From contig NZ_FOZV01000002.1 in NCBI RefSeq assembly GCF_900116065.1, positions 248,001 to 312,000 of the forward strand: a stretch of 64,000 bases of DNA, in the 5' to 3' direction. Under the pieces are notes generated by a model that was not told the origin of the DNA, did not search any database, and saw only the letters and a program-made list of their open reading frames with translations. Origin of the DNA: Brevundimonas viscosa (GTDB taxonomy: Bacteria; Pseudomonadota; Alphaproteobacteria; Caulobacterales; Caulobacteraceae). Shown in pieces: positions 34,748 through 45,892 of the stretch (positions are counted from its first letter, which is position 1; every line of letters starts with the position of its first letter). Position numbers and translations under genes: made by a program.

Positions 34748-34767
34748 ACGCAACCGGGAGGACCGAC

Positions 34768-34863
34768 ATGGCGCGTTGGATGAGGGATCTGCTGTCGCTG
34801 GCCTCGTGCGGCGGGGTGGTCTGGGTGATGTGGCAGGCGGCGCTGATGCTGCCGGCGGCCTGA
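34768..34863 (+). CDS. sidA: SidA-like SOS-induced division inhibitor micropeptide
   Basis: The 31-residue peptide begins MARWMRDLLSLASCGG and continues into a hydrophobic helix with VVWVMWQAALMLPA, so it is a single-pass inner-membrane peptide. A good ribosome site (GGGAGG at 34756) precedes the ATG. It lies directly behind a twin-LexA-box promoter and just upstream of dnaE. In Caulobacter, SidA is a 29-residue SOS-induced membrane peptide that blocks division by acting on FtsW, and its gene neighbours dnaE. The size, topology, control and position match; sequence identity could not be checked. Caution: the dnaE transcript may also be affected by this promoter. Confidence 0.85.
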   Translation: MARWMRDLLSLASCGGVVWVMWQAALMLPAA

Positions 34864-35031
34864 GGGCGCTGGCAGGTTTGGCAGGTTTGGCGCCCCGAAA
34901 CCGTGCCAGGGCGCAGACTTTCACCCGGATGAAAACTTGTCCACGCCCGATCGCGGTCTTCCCCGGCTGAACCCGCCCTTCCGCCTGTCCAGCGAATCGT
35001 CGCCGGGCGATAGGGTGGGGGAGGCCGGGGC

Positions 35032-38498
<3,467 letters not shown>

Positions 38499-38499
<1 letters not shown>

Positions 38500-38855
38500 T
38501 GACCGACGTTCAAACCCACACCGGCTCCTGCCATTGTGGCGCCGTGGCCTACGAGGTCGACATGAGCCTCGACGGCCTCATCGAGTGCAACTGCTCGCAC
38601 TGCTATCGCAAGGGCTTCGTGCTCGGCTTCGTCCAGCCCGACGCCTTCCGCCTGACGGCCGAGGGAGCCGAGACCGAATACCGCTTCGGCAGCCACAAGA
38701 TCGGTCATCGCTTCTGCCAGACCTGCGGCGTCCAGACCCACGCCCGCGGCGAAGGCCCCGACGGCCGGCCGATGGTCGCCGTCAACGTCCGCACCCTGAC
38801 CGACATCGAGCCGTTCAGCTGGACCGCGACGCGGGTGGACGGGCGGAGCTTCTAA
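38499..38855 (+). CDS. GFA/CENP-V-family zinc protein
   Basis: The 118-residue protein has the GFA zinc pattern. SCHCGAVAYEV near residue 10 and ECNCSHCYRKG near 30 supply the two clustered sites, and FCQTCGVQTHARGEG near 73 completes the core. Members are annotated as glutathione-dependent formaldehyde-activating enzymes, but most have unproven activity. It overlaps the dnaE stop by one base, so it is probably cotranscribed with it. Confidence 0.92.
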
Positions 38856-38866
38856 GGCTCAAGCGG

Positions 38867-39397
38867 ATGAAGGTGCATGATCGGTCCGAGCTGACGATCC
38901 CATATTCGCGCGTGCGCGTCCTCGGCGGGGCGCTGCTCACGAGCACCCTCTCGGTTTTGTTGCTGCTGAGTTTCATCGACCTCGACGCCTACAGCGGGCG
39001 TTACGCGCACGGCTTCGGGCCGGTGCTGGTCGCCGTGATCACTGTGGGATTGATCGGGGGGCTGCTGCCGGCGACGTTCTTCGACTGGTTTGTCCTGTGG
39101 CGCCGTGGGTATGCCGCTCGCGTGGCCGACGAGGTCCTGACCTTCTACCGAGGCGACGTCGTCCTGATCTGGAAGAGGGGATACGTCGCCGTTCCGGTGC
39201 GGGAGATCACCTCCGTGGAGGAGGCGGGACCGGCCCTCCGTTGGGGGCGACTCATTCGCATCCGGTGTCGGAGCGGCGCTGTTCTGATGGAGACCTTCTA
39301 CTCCAGCGGGAGTCCGGACGAGGTGATCCGATCCATTCAGGCCGCGGTGGGGCTCGCCGGGCCTCTTAAGGCTCAATCCTCGTCCGTCACCGCATAG
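38867..39397 (+). CDS. Two-helix membrane protein of unknown function
   Basis: The 176-residue protein has two transmembrane helices (about residues 18-38, GALLTSTLSVLLLLSF, and 49-70, VLVAVITVGLIGGLLPATFF). A cytoplasmic C-terminal domain follows with GDVVLIWKRGYVAVPVREITSVEEAG and IRCRSGAVLMETFYSSGSPDEVIR, which resembles a PH-like/bacterial membrane-associated domain. It starts 11 bases after the GFA gene. Its 3' end overlaps the convergent methyltransferase gene by 25 bases. Confidence 0.75.
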   Translation: MKVHDRSELTIPYSRVRVLGGALLTSTLSVLLLLSFIDLDAYSGRYAHGFGPVLVAVITVGLIGGLLPATFFDWFVLWRRGYAARVADEVLTFYRGDVVLIWKRGYVAVPVREITSVEEAGPALRWGRLIRIRCRSGAVLMETFYSSGSPDEVIRSIQAAVGLAGPLKAQSSSVTA

Positions 39398-40182
39398 ACC
39401 ATGATGCCGGTGGCGATGGCCAGGTTCAGGCTGTCCGCCCGGCCGCGCATGGGGATCTTGACGTTGACGTCGCAGGCCGCCGCCAACTCGTCCGTCAGCC
39501 CCGCCTGCTCATTGCCCATGACGATCAGCGCCGGCCGCTGGATGGCCGCGTCGCGGTAGCCGTGGACCGCGTCCAGCCGGGTGCCGATGACGCTGCCCGG
39601 CCAGCCCTGCCGCCAGGCGAGGAACTCGGCCTGGCTCGCCCGCGCGATGGCCACGGCGAAGACCGAGCCCATCGTCGCCCGCACCGCCTCCACCGAATAG
39701 GGATCGACGCAGTCGCCGACGAGGATCACCCCGCCGCAGCCGGCCGCGTCGGCGGTGCGGACGATGGTGCCGAGGTTGCCCGGATCGCGCACCTGTTCCA
39801 GCGCCACCCAGCACGGGGCCGACTCCGGAACGACGGCCGACAGCGGCGTGTAGACCTGGTCGAACACGCCCAGCACCGTCTGCGGATTATCGCGCCGGCT
39901 GATCTTCTCGAGGATGGCGCGGGTGACGACGACCACCTCGCCGCCCGCCGCCCGGGTCTCCGCCTTCGCCCGCTCCAGCAGCGGATGCGGCCGCGCCTCC
40001 TCGCCGACCAGCAGCAGCTTCGGCGCCCGGCCCTGGTCCAGCGCCTCGCCGATGAACTTCAGACCCTCGGCCAGGAACCGCCCCGTGGCCTCGCGCTCCT
40101 TGCGCATGTGCAGGGCCCGCACGGCCTTGACCGTGTCGTTGGTCAGCGAGGTGATCAGCCTGTCCTGTTCCGGGGCGGCCAT
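39373..40182 (-). CDS. TrmH/SpoU-family RNA 2'-O-methyltransferase
   Basis: The 269-residue protein has an N-terminal substrate-binding domain (KAVRALHMRKEREATGRFLAEG, typical of the RlmB/TsnR-like group). The SpoU knot motifs follow: LEQVRDPGNLGTIVRTADAAG (motif 1), LIVMGNEQAGLTDEL (motif 2) and IPMRGRADSLNLAIATGIMVY (motif 3). It probably methylates rRNA. The ATG at 40182 lies 2 bases after the upstream methyltransferase stop; a GTG 15 bases earlier is the alternative. It is the last gene of a minus-strand run starting at 42576. Confidence 0.93.
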   Translation of the reverse strand: MAAPEQDRLITSLTNDTVKAVRALHMRKEREATGRFLAEGLKFIGEALDQGRAPKLLLVGEEARPHPLLERAKAETRAAGGEVVVVTRAILEKISRRDNPQTVLGVFDQVYTPLSAVVPESAPCWVALEQVRDPGNLGTIVRTADAAGCGGVILVGDCVDPYSVEAVRATMGSVFAVAIARASQAEFLAWRQGWPGSVIGTRLDAVHGYRDAAIQRPALIVMGNEQAGLTDELAAACDVNVKIPMRGRADSLNLAIATGIMVYAVTDED

Positions 40183-40184
40183 GC

Positions 40185-41114
40185 TCAGGCGCTCCACCGC
40201 GCGAAGAAGCTCAGCCCGATGGCCCGCCCGTCGGGCCGGTCCTCGGCCAGCGCCAGTTCACCCCAGTCGATGATTCCGCCGCGATCCGCCGTCGCCTCCG
40301 CCATCAGGTGGGCCAGCGACAGGCCCGAAATCCGCGCCGCATAGGCGTTTAGCAGCAGGAAGGAGGCGTCGTCCGCGAGCAGGGCGGCGCAGTCCTTCAG
40401 CAGGAGCGGCAGGTCCTCGAACAGCCGCCACACCTCGCCCGTCGGGCCGCGTCCGTACTTGGGCGGGTCGAGGATGATGCCGTGGTACTTCGATCCCCGC
40501 CGCACCTCGCGCGCCACGTACTTGCGCGCGTCCTCGACGATCCAGCGGATCGGCCGGTCCGCCATCCCCGAGACGTCGGCGTTCTCCCGCGCATAGCCGA
40601 CCGACTTCTTGGACGCGTCGACGTGGGTGACCTCCGCCCCCGCCGCGGCGCAGGCCAGGCTGGCCACCCCTGTGTAGCCGAACAGGTTCAGCACCCTGGG
40701 CCGGCCTTCCGGGGCGCTAACGCCCTTCGGGCTGCCTGAGCGCGAGAGCGTGCGCACCCGCGCGTCCAGCCACTCCCAGTTCGCCGCCTGCTCGGGAAAG
40801 AAAGCCAGGTGCCGGAAGGGCGTGAACCGCCCGGTGAACCGGACGTCGCGCCACGCCAGCGGAAAGGTGTCGAGCGGCCGGGCGGCGAAGCGCCAGCGGC
40901 CCGCCTCGTCCTCGTCGGTCGGATCGAACACCGCATCGGCGCGGTCGAAGGCCCCGGGGTCGCGCGGGCTCCAGAAGCACTGCGGCTCGGGCCGCACCAC
41001 GGTGAAGCGGCCGTAGCGCTCCAGCTTGCGGCCGTGGCCGCTGTCCAGCAGGGCGTAGTCGGCCCAGCCGCGGGTGACGAGGGTCTCAGGCGACGGGTTC
41101 AGGCGCGGCGACAT
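40185..41114 (-). CDS. RlmI/RlmK-like class I SAM methyltransferase
   Basis: The 309-residue protein has an N-terminal beta domain with LERYGRFTVVRPEPQCFW. The Rossmann methyltransferase domain follows: SAM loop VLNLFGYTGVASLACAAAG, acidic residue in VTHVDASKKSVGYARENA, and the catalytic-side motif IILDPPKYGRGPTGEVW. The DPPKYGR motif and layout match the RlmI/RlmK/YccW group that makes 5-methylcytosine or 7-methylguanosine in 23S rRNA. The ATG at 41114 overlaps the glycosyltransferase end by 29 bases. A SpoU methyltransferase follows 2 bases after its stop, so two RNA-modifying genes are coupled. Confidence 0.9.
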   Translation of the reverse strand: MSPRLNPSPETLVTRGWADYALLDSGHGRKLERYGRFTVVRPEPQCFWSPRDPGAFDRADAVFDPTDEDEAGRWRFAARPLDTFPLAWRDVRFTGRFTPFRHLAFFPEQAANWEWLDARVRTLSRSGSPKGVSAPEGRPRVLNLFGYTGVASLACAAAGAEVTHVDASKKSVGYARENADVSGMADRPIRWIVEDARKYVAREVRRGSKYHGIILDPPKYGRGPTGEVWRLFEDLPLLLKDCAALLADDASFLLLNAYAARISGLSLAHLMAEATADRGGIIDWGELALAEDRPDGRAIGLSFFARWSA

Positions 41115-42576
41115 GGGCCGCTGATAGGCGCTGCGGGGCCGCCTCGTCCAGCGCCCCGTCAACCGCCGCGGCCGGGGCGGGGGCGTCGGGGCGGTGCCGC
41201 GTCTTGTCCCAGGCGAAGGGCTCGCGCACCAGCCGCCACACGGCGTGGGCGAAGGCGAGGCTGAGCAGGCTCCAGTAGGCCGGCGCGGCGAGCATGTCCC
41301 TGACCCCGTAGGGCACGCCGGCCCGGCGCGCGCCGATGGCGCAGGCCAGCCAGGCCGCCGCCGCCCCCATGACGAGCACGCTCAGCGACAGGAAGGGCGT
41401 GGCCGGCGACAGACCGGCCGTTGCCGCCACCAGGGTCGCGGCGGCGATCCAGGCCAGCGACGGACCGTGCAACGCCGCCGAGGCCAGGCCGGCGCCGACC
41501 GTCAGGAGCAGCGCCGCCGCCCCGCGCAGGCCCAGCCGCCACGGCCGCCGCGTGTGCACGCCCCACGTCTGCATGTAGCCCTTCTGCCACCGCACGCGCT
41601 GCGGCAGCCAGTGCTCCAGACGGCCGGGCGGCGTCTCCCGGGTCGGCCGATCGATCATCCCCAGCCGCCAGCCGCGGCTCCACAGCCGGAAGCCGAGGTC
41701 CGCATCCTCCGTGACATTCCAGGAGTCCCAGCCGCCCACCGCCTTCAGGGCCGCCGTCCGGAAGTGATTGCTGGTGCCGCCGAGCGGGAAGGGAAGGCCG
41801 AGGCGCGCGAGGCCGGGGAGGGCGGTTTCGAACAGGGCGGCGTACTCGGCGGCGAACTGGCGATCGAGGAAGGGATCGGCGCCGTCGGTCCCCAGACGCC
41901 GGATGCGCAGCGGCGCCTGAAGACAGGCGAGGCGGCCGCTGTCGTCGGCGGCGAAACGCGCCGCCGCGGCCCGCAACTGGCCCGGGTCGGGCTCGTCCTC
42001 GGCGTCGTAGACGGTCAGGAGTTCGCCCGTGGCCCGCTCCAGGGCGTGGTTCAGCGCGCGGGGCTTGGTCTGCGGCGCGCCCGGCGGAATGATGAACAGC
42101 TCCAGCCACGGCGGGCGCGGCGCGGCGAGGGCGGCCCGGATGGTGTCGTGGTCGTGGGCCTCGAGGAGCAGCAGGCCCTGCAGCCGGTCGGCCGGATAGT
42201 CGATCCGCGCCAGCCGCGAGACGAGCAGCGGAACCACCTCGGCCTCGTCATACAGCGCCGCCAGCACCGTGTAGCGCGGCCAGACGGTCGGGTCCGGCGC
42301 CGGTGGCGCCGGGGCGGCGCTGAGCATGACCAGCAGGATCCGCCAGACGGCGACCAGCAGGAAGCCGGCTCCGAGTGCGACCACGATCACGGCGCCGGTC
42401 CGCTCAGCCTGCAGCCAGAACCCGGCCCCGCCGCACCCCGCCAGCGTCGTCAGGATCAGCCACTGGAAGGGCGCAAGGCCCCGGCGGCCGGCGCTCTCTT
42501 CCGACGCCGGTCCGTAGCGCGCCTCACCGCGCTGCGGTTCGCCCGCCACGCTGGTCTCAGCCCTGCCCACACGCAA
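41086..42576 (-). CDS. Cellulose-synthase-like family 2 glycosyltransferase
   Basis: The 496-residue inner-membrane glycosyltransferase has two N-terminal hydrophobic helices (about 36-85). The GT2 catalytic domain contains YTVLAALYDEAEVV, DAEDEPDP (DxD), TEDADLGFRLW (TED) and QRVRWQKGYMQT (QxxRW). Three or four C-terminal transmembrane helices follow. These are the processive beta-glycosyltransferase signatures of the cellulose or exopolysaccharide synthases. The product cannot be told from sequence, and no bcsB/Z/C genes are near. The start is a TTG at 42576 or a GTG six bases on. It faces away from the TetR gene at 42665. Confidence 0.9.
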   Translation of the reverse strand: MRVGRAETSVAGEPQRGEARYGPASEESAGRRGLAPFQWLILTTLAGCGGAGFWLQAERTGAVIVVALGAGFLLVAVWRILLVMLSAAPAPPAPDPTVWPRYTVLAALYDEAEVVPLLVSRLARIDYPADRLQGLLLLEAHDHDTIRAALAAPRPPWLELFIIPPGAPQTKPRALNHALERATGELLTVYDAEDEPDPGQLRAAAARFAADDSGRLACLQAPLRIRRLGTDGADPFLDRQFAAEYAALFETALPGLARLGLPFPLGGTSNHFRTAALKAVGGWDSWNVTEDADLGFRLWSRGWRLGMIDRPTRETPPGRLEHWLPQRVRWQKGYMQTWGVHTRRPWRLGLRGAAALLLTVGAGLASAALHGPSLAWIAAATLVAATAGLSPATPFLSLSVLVMGAAAAWLACAIGARRAGVPYGVRDMLAAPAYWSLLSLAFAHAVWRLVREPFAWDKTRHRPDAPAPAAAVDGALDEAAPQRLSAAHVAAPEPVA

Positions 42577-42664
42577 TGGTTAACGCCGCCGGGCGCGCAC
42601 GGCAACCGGTTGGCGAGGACGGTCGAATGCCGCTATTCAGGACAGACGCCGCCGGGAGTTCACC

Positions 42665-43297
42665 GTGTCCACCGAAGCCCCAGCCAGCGCCCGCTCGCAG
42701 CGCAAGCCGAAGGGCGAAGGCCATGAACGCCGCGCGGAGATCCTCGCCGCGGCGGAGCGGATCTTCGTGGAGCACGGCTACGAGGGGGCCACGATCCGAA
42801 AGATCGCCGACGAGGTCGGCCTGTCCTCCACCGCCCTCTACATGCACTTTCCCGACAAGGGCGCGATCCTGCAGGAGATCTCCCGCCAGGCCTTCGAGGC
42901 CCTGCGCGCCGGGAACGAGCGCGCCATGGCGCAGTCGGGGCCTGCCGAGGATCGTCTGCGCCGGATGATGCGCGCCTACGTCGAGTTCGGTTTCGGCAAT
43001 CCCAACGCCTATCGTCTCGTCTACATGACCCGCCCGGCGGAACTGCAGGAGGGGCCGCAATCTTCGGCGCGCGAACTGGGCACGGAACTGTTCCGGTCGT
43101 TCGAGCGGGTGGTCGAGGAGCTGGAGGCGGCCGGCCGTCTCCGCGTCGACGCCCGCACCGCCGCCCAGGCCCTGTGGGCGGGCGGGCATGGCGTCGTCTC
43201 GCTGATGATCAGCAAGCCGTACTTCGACTGGGTCGACCGCGAGGCGCTGACCACGGCGATGATGGAGGGGCTGCTCGCGGGCTTCCTGCGGCCTTGA
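42665..43297 (+). CDS. TetR/AcrR-family regulator
   Basis: The 210-residue protein has the TetR helix-turn-helix near residues 22-70 (RRAEILAAAERIFVEHGYEGATIRKIADEVGLSSTALYMHF, read in pieces) and a ligand-binding C-terminal domain of the TetR_C_33 type (FGNPNAYRLVYMTRP). It starts at GTG. Its TGA overlaps the TTG start of the substrate-binding protein, which makes it the first cistron of the ABC importer operon and a likely controller of it. It could also act on the divergent glycosyltransferase. Confidence 0.9.
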   Translation: MSTEAPASARSQRKPKGEGHERRAEILAAAERIFVEHGYEGATIRKIADEVGLSSTALYMHFPDKGAILQEISRQAFEALRAGNERAMAQSGPAEDRLRRMMRAYVEFGFGNPNAYRLVYMTRPAELQEGPQSSARELGTELFRSFERVVEELEAAGRLRVDARTAAQALWAGGHGVVSLMISKPYFDWVDREALTTAMMEGLLAGFLRP

Positions 43298-44097
43298 GGC
43301 CCGCAGCGGCCGTCGCGGCGGGCCTGTCCGCGCTGTTTCTGGCGAGCGCCGCCGAAGCCCGGCCGCTGCGCGCCATGGCGCTGGACCAGTGCGCGGACCA
43401 GTATCTGCTCGCGCTCCGCCCCGACGCCGACCTGGCGTTGTCGCCGCGCGCCGACGATCCGGACGCCTGGCTTCGCTCGGCCGCGGAGGGGCGGCGGCGC
43501 GTCCGGCCGACTCTTGAGGCCGCCGTCGCTTTCGAACCCGACGTGGTGGTCCGCTACTGGGGCGGCGAGCCGCGGCTGCTGCGACGGCTCTCGGATGCAG
43601 GCGCGCGCGTCGCCGTGATCGAGGACGCCAGCGACTTCAAAGGGGTGCGCCGGAATATTCGCATCGTCGCGGAGGCGCTCGCGGCGCCGGAGCGCGGCGA
43701 GGCGCTGATCGCCCGCATGGACGCGCGCCTCGCCGCGGCGGCGGCGACGCCCGGCGCGCCACGCCCCGGGGCCCTGTATCTCACCGCCGGCGGCTTCACC
43801 GCCGGTTCCGGCACTCTCGTCGATGCCATCCTGGCCGCGGCCGGCTTCGCCAATCTCGCACCGGCGCCGTTCTTCGGCCCCGTCAGCGTCGAGCGCATCG
43901 CGCTGCAGCCGCCGGCCCGCTTCGTGCTCGGCTTCTTCGACCAGATCCGGGGCGACTGGCGCGGTCCGGGACGGCATCCCGTGGTGCGTCGGTCGGCCCG
44001 CGGGCGGGTCGCGGCCAGCCTGCCGGCGGCGAGCCTGACCTGCCCGGCGTGGTTCGCCGCCGACGCCGCCGCCCTGCTGGCGGAGCGCCGCCCGTGA
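43294..44097 (+). CDS. BtuF/FecB-like periplasmic binding protein
   Basis: The 267-residue protein starts at a TTG overlapping the TetR stop (TTGA). It has a signal peptide (RPAAAVAAGLSALFLASAAEA) and then the class III periplasmic-binding fold: RAMALDQCADQYLLAL, VAFEPDVVVRYWGG, GARVAVIEDASDFKGVRRNIR. This family delivers vitamin B12, haem or ferric siderophores to an ABC permease. The CADQYLLAL start is common in iron or cobalamin binders. No other start gives a signal peptide. The order of binding protein, permease and ATPase with overlaps makes one importer. Confidence 0.85.
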   Translation: MRPAAAVAAGLSALFLASAAEARPLRAMALDQCADQYLLALRPDADLALSPRADDPDAWLRSAAEGRRRVRPTLEAAVAFEPDVVVRYWGGEPRLLRRLSDAGARVAVIEDASDFKGVRRNIRIVAEALAAPERGEALIARMDARLAAAAATPGAPRPGALYLTAGGFTAGSGTLVDAILAAAGFANLAPAPFFGPVSVERIALQPPARFVLGFFDQIRGDWRGPGRHPVVRRSARGRVAASLPAASLTCPAWFAADAAALLAERRP

Positions 44098-45089
44098 CGC
44101 CCGCCCCGCGGGCGTCGCTCACGGCGGCGCTGACGATCGCCATCCTCTTCGCTCTCGTGCTCGCCGTGCTCCTGGGAGAAAGCCCGCTGTCCGCCGCGCA
44201 GCTCGCCGAGGCCTTCCGCGACCCGTCCTCGGGGCCCGGCCTGGTGCTATGGCAGGTGCGGGCGCCCCGTGCGGCCACTGCCGTGCTGGTCGGCGGCGCA
44301 CTGGGCCTGGCGGGCGCCGTCATGCAGGGGCTGCTGCGCAATCCCCTGGCGGATCCCGGCGTGCTCGGCGTCTCGGCCAGCGCCGCCTTCGCCGCCGCCG
44401 TCGCCATCGTGCTGGGGCTCGCCGCCGTCCCCGGAGCGGTGGAGGCTTCGGCCCTGGCCGGCGCCGGCGCGGCCGGCGGCCTGCTGGTGCTGTTCTCGGC
44501 GCGGGTGCGTTCGCCCGAGGCGCTGATCCTGTTCGGCGTCGCCCTGTCCAGCTTCGCCGGGGCCGCCACGGCCCTGATCTTCAACCTGTCGCCGTCGCCG
44601 ATCGCCAGCGCCGAGGTGATGGGCTGGCTGCTCGGCTCGGTGCAGAACCGCAGCTGGATCGACGTTGCATGGGTCGCGCCGGCCGCCCTTCTCGCCGCCG
44701 GTCTCGCCCGACTCGCCGCGCCCGGCCTGCGCATGCTCAGCCTCGGCGAGGAGACGGCCCGCACCTCGGGCCTGCCGATGGCGCGCCTCCGGGTGCTGGC
44801 CCTGCTGGCGACCTCCCTGGCGGCGGGCGCGGCCGTCGCCGTGGCCGGGGTGATCGGCTTCGTCGGCCTGGCGGCCCCGCACCTCGTCCGCGCCGCGGTG
44901 CGGGGCGATCCCGGTCGGCTTCTGCGGCCTTCGGCCCTCGCCGGCGGCCTGATGCTGGTGGTCGCCGACCTGCTGGCGCGCATCGTGCCGACCGATCAGG
45001 AGCTCAAGCTCGGCGTCTTCACCGCCCTCGTCGGCGCGCCCCTGTTCGCCCTCATCGCCTGGCGCGCGGCGCGGGAGTGGCGGCTATGA
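44094..45089 (+). CDS. BtuC/FecCD-family ABC permease
   Basis: The 331-residue membrane protein has about ten hydrophobic helices and the family signatures RAPRAATAVLVGGALGLAGA, MQGLLRNPLADPGVLGVS, VAVAGVIGFVGLAAPHLVR and the coupling segment near LRPSALAGG. It imports cobalamin or iron complexes. The GTG start overlaps the binding-protein stop, and the ATPase gene overlaps its 3' end by 4 bases. No outer-membrane TonB-dependent receptor lies in the window. Confidence 0.94.
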   Translation: MTPAPRASLTAALTIAILFALVLAVLLGESPLSAAQLAEAFRDPSSGPGLVLWQVRAPRAATAVLVGGALGLAGAVMQGLLRNPLADPGVLGVSASAAFAAAVAIVLGLAAVPGAVEASALAGAGAAGGLLVLFSARVRSPEALILFGVALSSFAGAATALIFNLSPSPIASAEVMGWLLGSVQNRSWIDVAWVAPAALLAAGLARLAAPGLRMLSLGEETARTSGLPMARLRVLALLATSLAAGAAVAVAGVIGFVGLAAPHLVRAAVRGDPGRLLRPSALAGGLMLVVADLLARIVPTDQELKLGVFTALVGAPLFALIAWRAAREWRL

Positions 45090-45892
45090 GCGCCCTCGAG
45101 CTCGCCGGCGCGACCGCGCGGCTGGGCGGCCGGGCCGTGCTGGAGGCGGTGGACGTCGCCGTCGCCCCGGGCGAGCTGGTGGCGCTGGTCGGTCCCAACG
45201 GCGCCGGCAAGTCCAGCGCCATCCGGGCGCTCGCCGGCCTGCTGCCGCTGACGTCTGGCGAGGCGCGGCTGGGCGGGGACGCCGTCCACGCCCTGTCCGG
45301 GCGGGAGCGCGCCGCTCGCGTCGCCTACCTGCCGCAGGAGCGGCGCATCGCCTGGAACCTGCCCGCGCTCGAGGTCGCCGCCCTTGGCGCGCCCTTCCTC
45401 GCCGGATCGCAGGCCATCGCCGCCGCCCGTGGTGCGCTGGCGCAGGTGGAGGCGGGCCATCTCGTCGACCGCGGCGTGGCCGAGATGTCGGGGGGCGAGC
45501 GGGCCCGGGTGCTGCTCGCCCGGGCGCTGGCCGCCGACGCCGCCGCCCTGATGGCCGACGAGCCCATCGCCGGCCTTGATCCCGACGCCCAGCTGATGGT
45601 GCTGGAGCTGCTGCGGGGCCGCGCCCGCGCCGGGCAGGCGGTGCTGGCCAGCCTTCACGACCTGACCCTCGCCGCCCGTCACGCGGACCGGGTCGTCGTG
45701 CTGGACGCCGGACGCGTGGTCGCCGAGGGGCCGCCGCTGGAGGCGCTCGGCCCCGGGGTGCTGGCCCGGGTCTTCGGTCTTTCAGGGCGCTGGATGGAAA
45801 CCCCGGAAGGTCCGCTGCTGTCCGGCGTCCGCTATTCCGAAGGATCTGACGGCGGCGTCCGCAGGTCCGGCTCGCCCTCAAATCCGGGATAG
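45086..45892 (+). CDS. ABC importer ATPase (BtuD/FecE family)
   Basis: The 268-residue ATPase has Walker A GPNGAGKSS near residue 36, signature MSGGERARVLLARAL and Walker B ALMADEPIAGLDP, with H-loop SLHDLTLAARH. The domain ends around residue 245. The last 20 residues ([18 protein letters not shown] and preceding) lie in a 61-base overlap with the convergent lytic transglycosylase gene. The Walker A, C-loop and D-loop are intact, so it should be active in the adjacent importer. Confidence 0.94.
   Translation: MSALELAGATARLGGRAVLEAVDVAVAPGELVALVGPNGAGKSSAIRALAGLLPLTSGEARLGGDAVHALSGRERAARVAYLPQERRIAWNLPALEVAALGAPFLAGSQAIAAARGALAQVEAGHLVDRGVAEMSGGERARVLLARALAADAAALMADEPIAGLDPDAQLMVLELLRGRARAGQAVLASLHDLTLAARHADRVVVLDAGRVVAEGPPLEALGPGVLARVFGLSGRWMETPEGPLLSGVRYSEGSDGGVRRSGSPSNPG

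Noticed and set aside
43294..45892. Assignment of the importer as strictly a vitamin B12 system (btuCDF)
   Set aside because: Haem and ferric-siderophore importers share the same signatures, and no cobalamin riboswitch or receptor is visible to decide.
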